Part shown: piece by piece, positions 22,725 to 32,755 of the stretch | Position numbering within the stretch: position 1 is the first letter of the stretch | Layout of the letters: each line of letters starts with the position of its first letter | Source: Borreliella spielmanii | GTDB taxonomy: Bacteria; Spirochaetota; Spirochaetia; Borreliales; Borreliaceae | Reading direction: 5' to 3' | DNA length: 64,000 nucleotides | Assembly (NCBI RefSeq): GCF_014201705.1 | Contig: NZ_JACHFA010000001.1 | Location: 248,001 to 312,000 of the forward strand | The notes under the pieces: model-generated | Told to the model about the DNA's origin: nothing | Seen by the model: only the letters and a program-made list of their open reading frames with translations | The model's database searches: none | Translations under genes and position numbers: made by a program

Positions 22725-23930
22725 TTAAAAAAAATTTATAAAACTCTTATAAAGGCCTTGCCAAAACCCTAATTTATTTACCTTACTACTAAACAAAGCA
22801 ATATCCCCTACCTTTTCATTTTCTAAAAAAATCACAGCCCTCCCAACAGGCATATCCCCAGTAAGTGGAGCAACTAACTTATCAACAGTATAACTTATAT
22901 TAAGTTTATTAAATTCATCTTTAGTAAAAACATAATAAAAAGGCTCTTTAGAAAAAAGAGCTACTGTATCTACTATACCATTATAGACTTTTTCTTTTAA
23001 TTTTACTATTAAAGGAAATTTGGAATATTCATTAAATCCATATTCAAATAAATTTTTTGCAATCAAAGCCCTCATCCTCTCTCCAGACCTGTTAATTCCT
23101 TTTTCAACTCCCAATACAACCGCTATTAATCTTCGATCGCCCTTTTGAGCAGTTGCAACAAGATTTAAGCCTGATTCCTTAATATAGCCCGTTTTAAGAC
23201 CATCTGAATAAGGATAATCATCTATTAATAAATTAGCATTTCTTTGTTTTAAGTTTAAAAATTTTGATGTTAAAGTAGTTCCTAAATTTTTACTCTTTGG
23301 ATAAACAAAATACTTTAAGGAATGGATATTAAGCATAAATTTAAACTTTTCTATATAAGATTTTACAAAAAAAGCCATATCCAGCGCTGTAATTTTATTC
23401 TCATTACTGTATCCAGAAGGTTCAACAAAATGCATATTAAAAAGCCCTAAATTCATGACATTAATATTCATCAAATTAACAAAACTATTTAAATCGCCTA
23501 CTACAAACTCAGCAATTGCAATAGAAGCATCATTACCTGAAGAAACGGAAAGCCCTTTTAAAATTTCTTCAAAATTAACAATTTGACCTTTTTCTAAAAA
23601 CATTAAAGAAGAATTCAAGGGCGCATTATAATATGAAGCAGAATCACTAATAGGAACTATGCTTTTTAATTTTATATTTCGCTTTCCAGCCTCAATTAAA
23701 GCTGTATAAATTGTAACAATCTTTGTAAGTGATGCCGGAGGAAAAACCAAATTGGGCTTTTTAGAATAAAGTACCCGCTTAGTATCAAAATCCATTAAAA
23801 CTATTGACTTTGCATGCAAAGATAATTTATTAATCTCAGCTAAATTAACCGAAAAAAGATCACCACAAAGTAATAAAAAAAATAAAAATAAAGTTAATAA
23901 TAATTTTTCAATAATACAGATACTATTCAT
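22725..23930 (-). CDS. dacA: D-alanyl-D-alanine carboxypeptidase (S11, PBP5-like)
   Basis: A penicillin-binding serine carboxypeptidase that trims the terminal D-Ala from peptidoglycan stems. Active-site boxes are SLTK (Ser67, Lys70), SGN (131-133) and KTG (246-248). An N-terminal hydrophobic segment (about 8-22) directs export. The Cys22 after LLL lacks the small residue usual at -1 of a lipobox, so I call it a signal peptide or anchor rather than a lipoprotein. A C-terminal beta domain (about 290-370) and a short amphipathic tail fit membrane association. The 401-residue length is typical. No Shine-Dalgarno is seen at ATG 23930. The gene is divergent from lctP across an AT-rich 81-base promoter gap. 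Confidence 0.92.
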   Translation of the reverse strand: MNSICIIEKLLLTLFLFFLLLCGDLFSVNLAEINKLSLHAKSIVLMDFDTKRVLYSKKPNLVFPPASLTKIVTIYTALIEAGKRNIKLKSIVPISDSASYYNAPLNSSLMFLEKGQIVNFEEILKGLSVSSGNDASIAIAEFVVGDLNSFVNLMNINVMNLGLFNMHFVEPSGYSNENKITALDMAFFVKSYIEKFKFMLNIHSLKYFVYPKSKNLGTTLTSKFLNLKQRNANLLIDDYPYSDGLKTGYIKESGLNLVATAQKGDRRLIAVVLGVEKGINRSGERMRALIAKNLFEYGFNEYSKFPLIVKLKEKVYNGIVDTVALFSKEPFYYVFTKDEFNKLNISYTVDKLVAPLTGDMPVGRAVIFLENEKVGDIALFSSKVNKLGFWQGLYKSFINFF

Positions 23931-24011
23931 ATAATAATATTAAAATTATGTATTATTATATAATATTTATTGATTTTTAATCACAATACAATTAAAAGGA
24001 GTCATTTTTTT

Positions 24012-25517
24012 ATGAATTCTTATGATTTTATAGCAGCTTTGGCACCAATAATTCTAATAATTATTGGACTTGGCATAATAAAAAAGCCTGCTTACTATGT
24101 AATACCTATATCATTAATAATCACTATTGCTCTAGTTATGCTTTATAAAAACTTAGGAATAGCAAACACAAGTCTTGCAATACTTGAAGGCGCCTTAATA
24201 GGAATATGGCCAATAGCAACCGTAATTATTGCTGCCATATTTACATACAAAATGTCAGAAGATCAAAAAGATATAGAAACTATTAAAATTCTTTTATCAA
24301 ACGTATCTTCTGATAAAAGAATTATGGTCTTGCTAGTGGCGTGGGGATTTGGAAATTTCTTAGAAGGAGTTGCTGGATATGGAACTGCCGTTGCAATCCC
24401 CGTGTCAATATTAATAGCAATGGGATTTGAACCATTTTTTGCTTGCTTAATCTGTTTAATAATGAATACCTCTTCAACCGCTTATGGATCTGTGGGAATT
24501 CCTATAATATCTTTAGCTCAAGCAACCAACTTAGATGTTAACAATCTTTCAGCTAAGATTGCATTACAACTAATACTTCCAACCTTAACAATACCTTTTG
24601 TATTAGTAATTCTTACAGGAGGAGGCATCAAGGGATTAAAAGGGGTGTTTCTTCTTACTCTACTCTCAGGAATGTCGATGGCAATATCTCAAATATTTAT
24701 ATCAAAAACTTTAGGCCCAGAGCTTCCTGCAATCCTTGGGAGCATCCTTTCTATGACAATAACAATAGTTTATGCAAAGTTTTTTGTAAATAAAGAAATG
24801 CATGTCGAACACAAAAACAAAAGCACAATACCTTTATCAAAAGGAATTATTGCCTGCTCACCCTACATTTTAATAGTAACGTTTATAGTACTTGTATCTC
24901 CTCTTTTTAACAAAATTCACGAATACCTAAAAACTTTCCAAAGCACTATTAGCATTTATCCAGAAGCAAATCCCCTACACTTTAAATGGATTACCTCTCC
25001 GGGCTTCTTGATTATACTTGCAACAATAATATCCTACTCAATACGAGGAGTTCCAATATTTAAACAACTAAAAATATTTATACTAACCCTTAAAAAAATG
25101 GCATTATCTTCATTTATAATCATATGTATTGTTGCAATATCAAGATTAATGACACACAGTGGAATGATAAGAGATCTTGCCAATGGAATCTCAATAATAA
25201 CAGGTCAATTTGGTCCATTATTTAGTCCACTAATTGGGGCTATTGGAACATTTTTAACAGGAAGTGACACAGTTTCAAATGTTCTTTTTGGACCTTTGCA
25301 AACACAAATGGCAGAAAATATTGGAACAAATCCTTACTGGCTTGCAGCAGCAAATACAACAGGAGCAACTGGAGGAAAGATGATTTCTCCCCAAAACATC
25401 ACAATAGCAACAACAACAGCTGGATTAATTGGACAAGAAGGCAAGCTTTTATCAAAAACAATAACTTACGCTTTATGCTACATTTTAGCAACAGGATTGC
25501 TAGTTTATTTAGTATAA
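24012..25517 (+). CDS. lctP: L-lactate permease
   Basis: LctP family transporter, an inner membrane protein of about 12-14 helices moving lactate with protons. Family-typical segments include WGFGNFLEGVAGYGTAVAIP, NTSSTAYGSVGIP and a C-terminal GATGGKMISPQNI. The frame opens at a TTG at 23970, but AAAAGGAG lies 10 bases before the ATG at 24012, giving MNSYDFIAALAPI and 501 residues. In a lactate-fermenting spirochaete it may work mainly as an exporter, an inference. It is divergent from dacA and upstream of p66. The large palindrome at 25533-25570 may end its transcript. Confidence 0.92.
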   Translation: MNSYDFIAALAPIILIIIGLGIIKKPAYYVIPISLIITIALVMLYKNLGIANTSLAILEGALIGIWPIATVIIAAIFTYKMSEDQKDIETIKILLSNVSSDKRIMVLLVAWGFGNFLEGVAGYGTAVAIPVSILIAMGFEPFFACLICLIMNTSSTAYGSVGIPIISLAQATNLDVNNLSAKIALQLILPTLTIPFVLVILTGGGIKGLKGVFLLTLLSGMSMAISQIFISKTLGPELPAILGSILSMTITIVYAKFFVNKEMHVEHKNKSTIPLSKGIIACSPYILIVTFIVLVSPLFNKIHEYLKTFQSTISIYPEANPLHFKWITSPGFLIILATIISYSIRGVPIFKQLKIFILTLKKMALSSFIIICIVAISRLMTHSGMIRDLANGISIITGQFGPLFSPLIGAIGTFLTGSDTVSNVLFGPLQTQMAENIGTNPYWLAAANTTGATGGKMISPQNITIATTTAGLIGQEGKLLSKTITYALCYILATGLLVYLV

Positions 25518-25532
25518 ATTAATCATTTAAAA

Positions 25533-25570
25533 TAAATAAGATTAATTGACAATAAAATTAATCTTATTTA
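25533..25570. repeat. Long AT-rich inverted repeat after lctP
   Basis: Perfect 15-base arms (TAAATAAGATTAATT and its complement) surround the 8-base loop GACAATAA. It lies 16 bases after the lctP stop and about 185 bases before p66. It could be a weak terminator for lctP or a protein-binding site upstream of p66. The very low GC content argues against a strong intrinsic terminator. Confidence 0.7.
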
Positions 25571-25667
25571 TAAATTTGAAGAACATAAAAAGCACAAAAT
25601 AACAACATGGTCTTGAATTTTTATCCAATAGTTTTAATATTATATACATGCTATTATGTAGAATAAG

Positions 25668-25690
25668 TAATATGTATATAATACATATTA
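25668..25690 (+). promoter_or_regulatory. Palindrome around candidate p66 -10 box
   Basis: Ten-base inverted arms (TAATATGTAT and ATACATATTA) separated by ATA contain a perfect TATAAT at 25677-25682. No good -35 lies 16-18 bases upstream. The arrangement suggests an activator- or repressor-modulated promoter for p66, with about 65 bases of 5' untranslated leader. This is inference. Confidence 0.4.
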
Positions 25691-25755
25691 TTAAGACGTT
25701 TAATAAATAACTAGAACTAATAAAAAGTTTGTAGTTACAACAGGAAGGTATAATT

Positions 25756-27612
25756 ATGAAAAATCATATTTTATATAAACTAATTATATTTTTAACTACA
25801 TCTGTAGCAATATTTGCAGCAGATGCATTAAAGGAAAAAGATATATTTAAAATAAATCCGTGGATACCTACATTTGGATTTGAAAATACAAGTGAGTTCA
25901 GATTCGATATGGACGAGCTTGTCCCTGGATTTGAAAACAAAAGCAAAATTACTATTAAACTTAAACCATTTGAAGCTAATCCAGAATTAGGTAAAGACGA
26001 TCCATTTTCGGCTTACATTAAGGTAGAAGATCTTGCATTAAAAGCAGAAGGCATAAAAGATGCTCAATTCAAAATTGATGTAGGAAGCATAACAGCCCAA
26101 ATTAATATATACGATTTTTTTATTAAAATAAGTACTATGACAGATTTTGACTTTAATAAAGAATCTTTATTTAGTTTTGCACCTATGACTGGATTTAAAA
26201 GCACTTACTATGGATTCCCAAGTAATGATAGAGCAGTAAGAGGGACAATTCTTGCAAGAGGCACTTCTAAAAATATAGGAACAATTCAACTGGGATACAA
26301 GCTCCCACAACTCGACCTTACATTTGCAATAGGAGGAACAGGCACAGGCAATAGAAATCAAGAGAATGACAAAAACACTCCATATAATAAAACCTATCAA
26401 GGAATCCTTTATGGAATTCAAGGAACATGGAAGCCAATAAAAAATATGCTTGATCAAAACGAAGATACTGAATCTGTAGTCGCAGAAACGCCTTTTGAAT
26501 TAAACTTTGGCTTATCAGGAGCTTATGGAAATGAAACATTCAATAATTCATCAATAACATACTCTTTAAAAGATAAATCTGTAGTTGGCAACGATTTATT
26601 GAGTCCAACTTTATCAAATTCTGCAATTTTAGCATCTCTTGGGGCTCAATATAAACTTGGATTAACAAAAATTAACAATAAAAATACCTATCTTGTTTTA
26701 CAAATGGGCACTGATTTTGGAATAGATCCTTTTGCAAGCGATTTTTCTGTATTTGGACACATTTCAAAAGCAGCAAATTTTAAACAAGAAATATCCTCAG
26801 ATCCTACTAAAAAGTCCGAAAATATATTTGATCCAAATGGAAATGCTCTTAACTTCAATAAAGATACAGAACTGGGCATTGCATTTTCAACAGGGGCAAG
26901 CATAGGACTTGCTTGGAATAAAGACACCGGGAAAAAAGAATCTTGGAAGGTTAAGGGAGCTGATTCCTACAGCAAAAGACTATTTGGAGAGCAAGACAAA
27001 AAATCTGGAGTTGCATTAGGAATAAGCTATGGACAAAATCTCTACAGATCTAAGGATACTGAAAAAAGATTAAAAACCATATCCGAAAATGCATTTCAAA
27101 GCTTAAATGTTGAAATCTCAAGCTATGAAGACAACAAAAAGGGGATTATGAACGGACTAGGATGGATAACATCTATTGGTCTTTATGATATTTTAAGACA
27201 AAAATCTGTAGAAAGCTACCCTACATCAACCCCAAGTGCTAATACAAACAATCAAAATGGACAAAGCTCAACAAGCACACAAGCTATACCAAATCTGACA
27301 TTTGAAGACGCAATGAAACTCGGCATAGCTTTATATCTTGATTATGCAATTCCAATAGAATCTATTTCAACAGAAGCATATGTAGTGCCATATATTGGAG
27401 CATACCTTTTGGGGCCTTCTAATAAAATATCAAGCGATGCTACAAAAATTTATTTAAAAACAGGACTTAGCCTTGAAAAACTAATAAGATTTACAACAAT
27501 TTCTCTTGGATGGGATTCAAATAACATTATAGAACTTGCCAATAAAAACGCAAATAATGCCGCTATTGGTAGTGCTTTCTTACAATTCAAAATAGCCTAC
27601 AGCGGAAGCTAA
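25756..27612 (+). CDS. p66: Outer membrane porin and integrin-binding protein P66
   Basis: P66 is an integral outer membrane protein of Lyme Borrelia, described as a high-conductance porin and as an adhesin for beta3 integrins. The 618 residues match the known protein. Residues 1-21 form a signal peptide ending FAADA. The remainder alternates amphipathic strands and polar loops, as expected for a beta-barrel, with an Asn/Ser/Thr-rich loop near 495-510 (SANTNNQNGQSSTSTQ) that is probably surface exposed. The Shine-Dalgarno AGGAAGG lies about 8 bases before the ATG. It is monocistronic: promoter palindrome upstream and a strong hairpin terminator 7 bases after the stop. Surface loops vary between species, so exact species assignment would need alignment. 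Confidence 0.98.
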   Translation: MKNHILYKLIIFLTTSVAIFAADALKEKDIFKINPWIPTFGFENTSEFRFDMDELVPGFENKSKITIKLKPFEANPELGKDDPFSAYIKVEDLALKAEGIKDAQFKIDVGSITAQINIYDFFIKISTMTDFDFNKESLFSFAPMTGFKSTYYGFPSNDRAVRGTILARGTSKNIGTIQLGYKLPQLDLTFAIGGTGTGNRNQENDKNTPYNKTYQGILYGIQGTWKPIKNMLDQNEDTESVVAETPFELNFGLSGAYGNETFNNSSITYSLKDKSVVGNDLLSPTLSNSAILASLGAQYKLGLTKINNKNTYLVLQMGTDFGIDPFASDFSVFGHISKAANFKQEISSDPTKKSENIFDPNGNALNFNKDTELGIAFSTGASIGLAWNKDTGKKESWKVKGADSYSKRLFGEQDKKSGVALGISYGQNLYRSKDTEKRLKTISENAFQSLNVEISSYEDNKKGIMNGLGWITSIGLYDILRQKSVESYPTSTPSANTNNQNGQSSTSTQAIPNLTFEDAMKLGIALYLDYAIPIESISTEAYVVPYIGAYLLGPSNKISSDATKIYLKTGLSLEKLIRFTTISLGWDSNNIIELANKNANNAAIGSAFLQFKIAYSGS

Positions 27613-27618
27613 AGTAGT

Positions 27619-27646
27619 AAAGAAGGGCCTTAGGCCCTTCTTTTTT
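27619..27646 (+). terminator. Intrinsic terminator of p66
   Basis: AAAGAAGGGCC pairs perfectly with GGCCCTTCTTT across a TTA loop, followed by a run of six T. This is the strongest hairpin in the window and can also work toward the convergent J-protein gene. Confidence 0.93.
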
Positions 27647-27669
27647 ATCTTTAAAAACAAATCAATTAA

Positions 27670-28422
27670 TTACTTAATATTTCTTTCTTTGCAAATTTTT
27701 TCATAAGCATTTTGAATTTTAATAAATTTATCATTTGCATCTTTTTGCCTTACAGGATCATTTGCAAACCTATCAGGATGATACTTTATAACAAGGCTTT
27801 TATAAGCCTTTTTAATCTCATCATCACTAGCACTATAAGCTAACCCCAAAACACTATAAGGATTTACAATTTTAATATTAATATCTTTATAAGCTTCATA
27901 ACCATTAAATTCAAGTTCAAGAAAAACACCAACATAAGAAATAAATTTCTCAGCTTCTAAGTTTTTATACCTAGAAAGCCTATTAATTTCTTTAAGCGCA
28001 GAAAAAAGCCATACAAAAAGATCTTTATGTTGAAAATAGCCAAGCTTAAGAGTATATAAAATCTTATCTGCATTATTATTCTTAGTAATAGCAGAATGAA
28101 AAATAGTATACAATTCTGACTTACCACGTTCAGACAAATTTAAAGAATTGATAATAAAATTGACATAACTTAGCTGTTCTCCAGTTACAGTTCCCAAAAT
28201 AGATAGTAACTTGGCCATTAATAAAAAAGAAAGTTTATAAAATTCAAACTCTCTAGATCTAGAATATGAGTAATCTCTTGTGAAATAGATTCTAAAAACA
28301 CCTAAAAAACTAAATAATATCAAAAAAAAAGGAAATAATATAAAAAGCATCCCTATTAAAACGGGATTAAAAACAAAAATAAGAAACAACACTAAAAAAA
28401 ATATTCTAATTAAGCTTGGCAT
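27670..28422 (-). CDS. Membrane-anchored J-domain protein (DjlA-like)
   Basis: The 250 residues have an N-terminal hydrophobic region of about 45 residues (one or two membrane segments), a central helical domain (about 70-170) resembling the TerB/DjlA type, and a C-terminal J-domain from about 187. The J-domain has the HPD motif (KYHPDRFAND), needed to stimulate a DnaK ATPase. By analogy with DjlA it would recruit DnaK to the inner membrane. The ATG at 28422 is directly preceded by in-frame stops, so the start is fixed. GGAGG lies 13 bases upstream, rather far, and instead precedes a possible 7-codon leader. It is the last gene of cysS, TGase-like, glyA, J-protein. Confidence 0.85.
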   Translation of the reverse strand: MPSLIRIFFLVLFLIFVFNPVLIGMLFILFPFFLILFSFLGVFRIYFTRDYSYSRSREFEFYKLSFLLMAKLLSILGTVTGEQLSYVNFIINSLNLSERGKSELYTIFHSAITKNNNADKILYTLKLGYFQHKDLFVWLFSALKEINRLSRYKNLEAEKFISYVGVFLELEFNGYEAYKDINIKIVNPYSVLGLAYSASDDEIKKAYKSLVIKYHPDRFANDPVRQKDANDKFIKIQNAYEKICKERNIK

Positions 28423-28448
28423 TTATTAATCATAACCTCCAAACATAA

Positions 28449-29702
28449 TTAAGGCATGTCAAAATCTCTAATAAATCTTACAACTTCCTTTTTTATTTGT
28501 TTTAATTCAATATCAGACCTTGTCTTTAAAGCTCTAACAATAAATTTAGCAACATTTAAAGAATCACTTTCATTCAGGCCCCTAGAAGTAATAGCAGCAC
28601 CCCCAATTCTAATACCAGAAGCCAAGGAAGGACTTTTTTTATCAAAAGGAATAGCATTTTTATTCAAAGTAATATTTACACCCTCAAGCAATTTCTCAGC
28701 ATCAGCACCTGTAATATCCAAACTACTAAGATCAACCAAAAATAAATGATTATCTGTGCCTCCACTGACAATCCGAAATCCTTCCGACTTGAAATATTCG
28801 GCCATAACTTTAGTATTTTTTATTACATTAGAAATGTATTCTTTAAAATTTTCTTGAAGAGCCTCTTTGAATGCAATAGCCTTTCCTGCAATAACATGAA
28901 CTAAAGGACCCCCTTGGGTTCCAGGAAAAACTGCAGAATTCACAGCATTAAACAAAGCTTTCTCTTTTCCATTAAAGTTTACCAATCTGTCAAAATCTTT
29001 TCCAGAAAATATTATTCCACCTCTTGGCCCTCTTAAAGTCTTATGTGTAGTACTTGTAGTAAGATGAGCCACATCAATCGAAGAATTATGAAAACCTGCG
29101 GCAATAAGACCTGCAATATGCGCAATATCACACAAAAGATAAGCGGAAACGTCGTCTGCTATTTCTCTAAATTTTTTAAAATCAATTTCTCTTGAATAAG
29201 AAGAAGCTCCAGCTATTATTAAATTTGGTCTACAATCTCTAGCTATTTTAAGAACCTCATCATAATCAATCACCTCAGAATCTCTAGAAACACCATAAAA
29301 ATAAGTGTTAAAAAATATGCCAGAAAAATTCACCCTACTGCCGTGAGTTAAATGCCCCCCATGAGATAATTGCATACCAAGAATCCTGTCGCCTGGCTTA
29401 ATAAGAGCCATTATAGCAGCCATATTAGCCTGAGATCCGCTATGGGGTTGAACATTGACATACTTTGCACCAAAAAGCTCTTTTGCTCTTGAAATTGCTA
29501 AAGTTTCAATCTCATCGACAAAAGAACAACCTCCGTAATATCGATTCAAAGGGTATCCTTCAGCATACTTATTAGTTAAAACACTCCCAACAGCCTGCCT
29601 TATCTCTAAAGATGTAAAATTTTCAGACGCAATAAGCTCAATATGCTCTTTCTCTCTTAATTTCTCTTTCTCAATTAAATTAAATATTTGATCATCTCTC
29701 AT
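28449..29702 (-). CDS. glyA: Serine hydroxymethyltransferase
   Basis: A PLP enzyme interconverting serine and glycine with tetrahydrofolate, supplying one-carbon units. The 417 residues are standard. Signatures are [32 protein letters not shown], the Schiff-base lysine in [13 protein letters not shown] (Lys221) and a C-terminal [11 protein letters not shown]. The ATG at 29702 overlaps the TAA of the upstream transglutaminase-like gene by one base, so translation is coupled. It lies in the same operon as cysS. Confidence 0.97.
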   Translation of the reverse strand: MRDDQIFNLIEKEKLREKEHIELIASENFTSLEIRQAVGSVLTNKYAEGYPLNRYYGGCSFVDEIETLAISRAKELFGAKYVNVQPHSGSQANMAAIMALIKPGDRILGMQLSHGGHLTHGSRVNFSGIFFNTYFYGVSRDSEVIDYDEVLKIARDCRPNLIIAGASSYSREIDFKKFREIADDVSAYLLCDIAHIAGLIAAGFHNSSIDVAHLTTSTTHKTLRGPRGGIIFSGKDFDRLVNFNGKEKALFNAVNSAVFPGTQGGPLVHVIAGKAIAFKEALQENFKEYISNVIKNTKVMAEYFKSEGFRIVSGGTDNHLFLVDLSSLDITGADAEKLLEGVNITLNKNAIPFDKKSPSLASGIRIGGAAITSRGLNESDSLNVAKFIVRALKTRSDIELKQIKKEVVRFIRDFDMP

Positions 29703-31258
29703 TAAAAATTATCCTCCAAAACAAACCTATGCATCAAAGAATACGATCTGTTTGTCAAGCTTTTATACTTTAAAAACCTAGAATCTAAATACCCATCAAA
29801 AAATTCATTTTTATCATAGTCCTCTTTGCACCCATATTGAATATAGTTCTCAGACATATTTAAAAAATACTTAGGGATATCCTTAAATAATACTGCATTT
29901 ATTATATCAAAATACACAAAACCAACCCCAGCTAAAAAAAATTCAAACCAAAAATGCTCATTCAATTTAAGAGAATTAGAATCGTAGTAAAGACCAACTA
30001 TATTTCTCAGTGGAATCTCATACTTTAAAAATAATAAATTCGTAAGAATTATTAAATTGCTAGATGAAATTTTTCTTTCTTTGATAGAATCCTTTAAACT
30101 TAAATTATTCTCAACAATTTTAAAATTTGAAGTCAAAACATCAATAATCGCTTTAGCCAACCTATAAACTGAATTACTCCCAGCAGTCATTGATAAGATT
30201 AGAGAATCTAACGATACTAAATCAACAAAGCTGTAAGATACATAATCCTTTTTTTTGCTTTGAACATAAGTTTTGTATTCTTGATTATTCATATCTTTAT
30301 TAACCTCAATGCTTTCTAAATATTTAGTATCCAAAAATTTCAAATTAAGTTTATAAGTCTTTACCTTAGTTTTAAAAATAAATTTATTTGTTTTCAGATT
30401 TTCAAAAAATAGATTACTAATATTAAAATCAAGATCCTCATTACTACATTTTGCAATTTTTTGACGCTCATTCTCAATTGGTTTTAAATAAAAGATATTA
30501 AAATTAATATCTTCGGGGATTGAATCGAAATTATTACTAACATCTTGATCAAAATAAATTTCCTCAACTATTGTAAACTCTTTTGAATCACTTAAAGTCC
30601 ACTTAAAAAAATCATCTTTAAAAGAGAACGGAACCTTATTGCTTTGAAGCTTGTCTAATAAAACATAAAGCTTACCCCCAGAATTTAAAGTTTTAGGAGA
30701 AATAAATTCTACCCTATTTTCAGAAATATCTAAAATATTTTGGGGTAAAATTGTATAAAGTTTGTCCTTGGTTTCAAGAAAAATTTTAATAGCACTAGAA
30801 TGTGAAAATAAATTCATACCCTGCAATAAAGTTGAAGAATTTGCATTTAAAATTATTTTATCCCCTGAAAAAATATAAGGCATATTTTCTCTGTTAAGCT
30901 TAATAGGAACTTGTCTACTAATAACAAGAAAAAGTTCGTTACTAGTCCCACTTTCACTTTTTACAAAAATAAGTCCGGAATTTACTTCGTCTGTAATTTT
31001 AAAAACTATTTCAGTGTTATTCCAGCTAATGATACTACTTTTAACCAAATAATTATTGTTAATATTAATATCACCTTTACTATACCCTAAATTGTTCCCT
31101 TTAATAACAATAATATCCTTGTGTGAGGTAGGAATTGGAGATATGTCATAAATAATTGGCTTTGAATAAAATAAGAATCCAGAAAAAACAAATAAAAATA
31201 AAAAAATAATAAAAATTAAGCTTAAATAAAAATATTTGTTTTTTAAAAAAATAGCCAA
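29702..31258 (-). CDS. Membrane-anchored IPT/TIG and transglutaminase-like protein
   Basis: The 518 residues begin with a hydrophobic anchor (about 9-32), followed by an IPT/TIG-type domain ([25 protein letters not shown], about 35-115), a beta-rich middle, and a C-terminal region resembling the transglutaminase-like core: [22 protein letters not shown] with His435, then VYFDI with an Asp. Where the catalytic Cys is expected the sequence reads [12 protein letters not shown] (Ser400, Asn401), so it is probably not an active cysteine enzyme. Start TTG at 31258 follows GAGG by 7 bases and lies 3 bases after the cysS stop. A periplasmic location is inferred. Function unknown. Confidence 0.75.
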   Translation of the reverse strand: MAIFLKNKYFYLSLIFIIFLFLFVFSGFLFYSKPIIYDISPIPTSHKDIIVIKGNNLGYSKGDININNNYLVKSSIISWNNTEIVFKITDEVNSGLIFVKSESGTSNELFLVISRQVPIKLNRENMPYIFSGDKIILNANSSTLLQGMNLFSHSSAIKIFLETKDKLYTILPQNILDISENRVEFISPKTLNSGGKLYVLLDKLQSNKVPFSFKDDFFKWTLSDSKEFTIVEEIYFDQDVSNNFDSIPEDINFNIFYLKPIENERQKIAKCSNEDLDFNISNLFFENLKTNKFIFKTKVKTYKLNLKFLDTKYLESIEVNKDMNNQEYKTYVQSKKKDYVSYSFVDLVSLDSLILSMTAGSNSVYRLAKAIIDVLTSNFKIVENNLSLKDSIKERKISSSNLIILTNLLFLKYEIPLRNIVGLYYDSNSLKLNEHFWFEFFLAGVGFVYFDIINAVLFKDIPKYFLNMSENYIQYGCKEDYDKNEFFDGYLDSRFLKYKSLTNRSYSLMHRFVLEDNF

Positions 31259-31261
31259 ATA

Positions 31262-32704
31262 CTAGCCTCTTTTAACCTTGGTTCCTTCCTTAGTGTCAAC
31301 CAGAACAAAACCTTTTTTAGCAAAAAAGTCTCTAATCTCATCGGCACGCTTAAAATTTTTTTCACATTTAGCTATTCTTCTTTCCTCAATTAAAATTTTC
31401 ATACTCTCATCAACAACTACATCATGATTTTCTAAATTTTTTAAAATTTCCTCTCTCAAATTAAGCGAAATAACCTCATCAAAAATAAAAGCCAATCTGA
31501 GCTTTGAAACAAGACCTAGATTTTCAGATTTAATTATCTCCCAAAGCAAGGCCAATCCTTGAGAAATATTCAAATCAAAAGAAACTCTTTCTATAAAAGA
31601 ATCATAATATTCTTTTTCATCGCTAAAAGCAAAATTTTTTAAATCCTTATTAAGCATACTTAAATCAACTGGATCTAAAGATGCATAAAAATAACTTAGC
31701 CTGTTTATCATATTTTCCCTAGCAATCCTGCTTGCTTGAAGATTATTTAATGAAAATTTTAATTGACTTCTGTAGTGTGATGTCAAACATAAATATCTAA
31801 AATCAAGAGGAGAAAAATTTTGCTCTTCTAGGTCTTCAACTGTAATGAAATTCCCGCGTGACTTTGACATTTTATTATAATCCATGATCAAAAATTCTCC
31901 ATGAACAAAAATATCACACCATTTTTTATTCAAAAAACACTCTACTATTGCTATTTCATTTATGTGATGGACTCCAATATGATCAACTCCTCCTAAATGA
32001 ATATCAAGCGTATCTTTGAAATACTCCAAATTCATAGCAGCGCACTCTAAATGCCAACTTGGATAACCAAATCCCCAAGGAGAATCCCACTTCATTTCCT
32101 GATCTTTAAATTTAGAATTAGTAAACCATAAAACAAAATCGGTTTTATTCCTTTTAAATTTATCAATATCAACCCTAGAAAAAGTCATGTCTTTATTAAT
32201 CAAATCAATACCAGCCATCTCACCATAGCTTTTAAAACAAGAAGTATCAAAATACACATTACCATTAGAAAAATAAGTAATTTTTTTTTCTTCAAGAATT
32301 TTAATAACCTCTATCATGATGGGAATATGTTTACTTGCAACAAGAACTTTATTAGGATATACAATATTTAATTTTCTACAATCCTTAAAAAAGGCTTCTG
32401 TAAAAAATTCACTAATCTCATGGACTGTAAGCCCTTTCTCTCTTGCAGTCTTAGCAACTTTATCCTCTCCATCATCAAGATCACCTGTTAAATGCCCAAT
32501 ATCTGTGATATTCATCGCATAGTCAACTTTATATCCTAAAAACCTTAAAGCTTTAATTAATAAATCCCCAAAAATATAAGTTCTAAAATTCCCAATATGG
32601 GCATAATCATAAACAGTAGGCCCGCAAGCATACACTTTAACATTATTAAAATTTGTTAACTCTGAAAAATTCTTTGTTCTAGTATTATATAATTTTAAAA
32701 TCAT
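31262..32704 (-). CDS. cysS: Cysteinyl-tRNA synthetase
   Basis: A class I synthetase charging tRNA-Cys. The 480 residues show zinc ligand Cys27 in [10 protein letters not shown], the HIGH motif as HIGN (36-39), further zinc ligands in WHLECAAM and HHINEIA, and KMSKS near 277 (NKMSKSRGN). The C-terminal helical anticodon-binding region follows. The ATG at 32704 has a GAGA Shine-Dalgarno. It leads the operon with the transglutaminase-like gene, glyA and the J-protein gene, and is divergent from murB across 51 bases. Confidence 0.97.
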   Translation of the reverse strand: MILKLYNTRTKNFSELTNFNNVKVYACGPTVYDYAHIGNFRTYIFGDLLIKALRFLGYKVDYAMNITDIGHLTGDLDDGEDKVAKTAREKGLTVHEISEFFTEAFFKDCRKLNIVYPNKVLVASKHIPIMIEVIKILEEKKITYFSNGNVYFDTSCFKSYGEMAGIDLINKDMTFSRVDIDKFKRNKTDFVLWFTNSKFKDQEMKWDSPWGFGYPSWHLECAAMNLEYFKDTLDIHLGGVDHIGVHHINEIAIVECFLNKKWCDIFVHGEFLIMDYNKMSKSRGNFITVEDLEEQNFSPLDFRYLCLTSHYRSQLKFSLNNLQASRIARENMINRLSYFYASLDPVDLSMLNKDLKNFAFSDEKEYYDSFIERVSFDLNISQGLALLWEIIKSENLGLVSKLRLAFIFDEVISLNLREEILKNLENHDVVVDESMKILIEERRIAKCEKNFKRADEIRDFFAKKGFVLVDTKEGTKVKRG

Positions 32705-32755
32705 ACATTTCTCAAAATTGAAAAAATAAAAAGTCTAATCTATTATTAAGTAAGT

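Noticed and set aside
22725..23930. DacA as a lipoprotein because of Cys22 after the hydrophobic leader
   Set aside because: The residues before Cys are Leu-Leu-Leu, lacking the small residue at -1 expected even for relaxed spirochaete lipoboxes.
26167..26539. Two minus-strand frames with several Cys and Trp residues inside p66
   Set aside because: They are antisense shadows of p66, have no ribosome binding site and no composition typical of Borrelia minus-strand genes.
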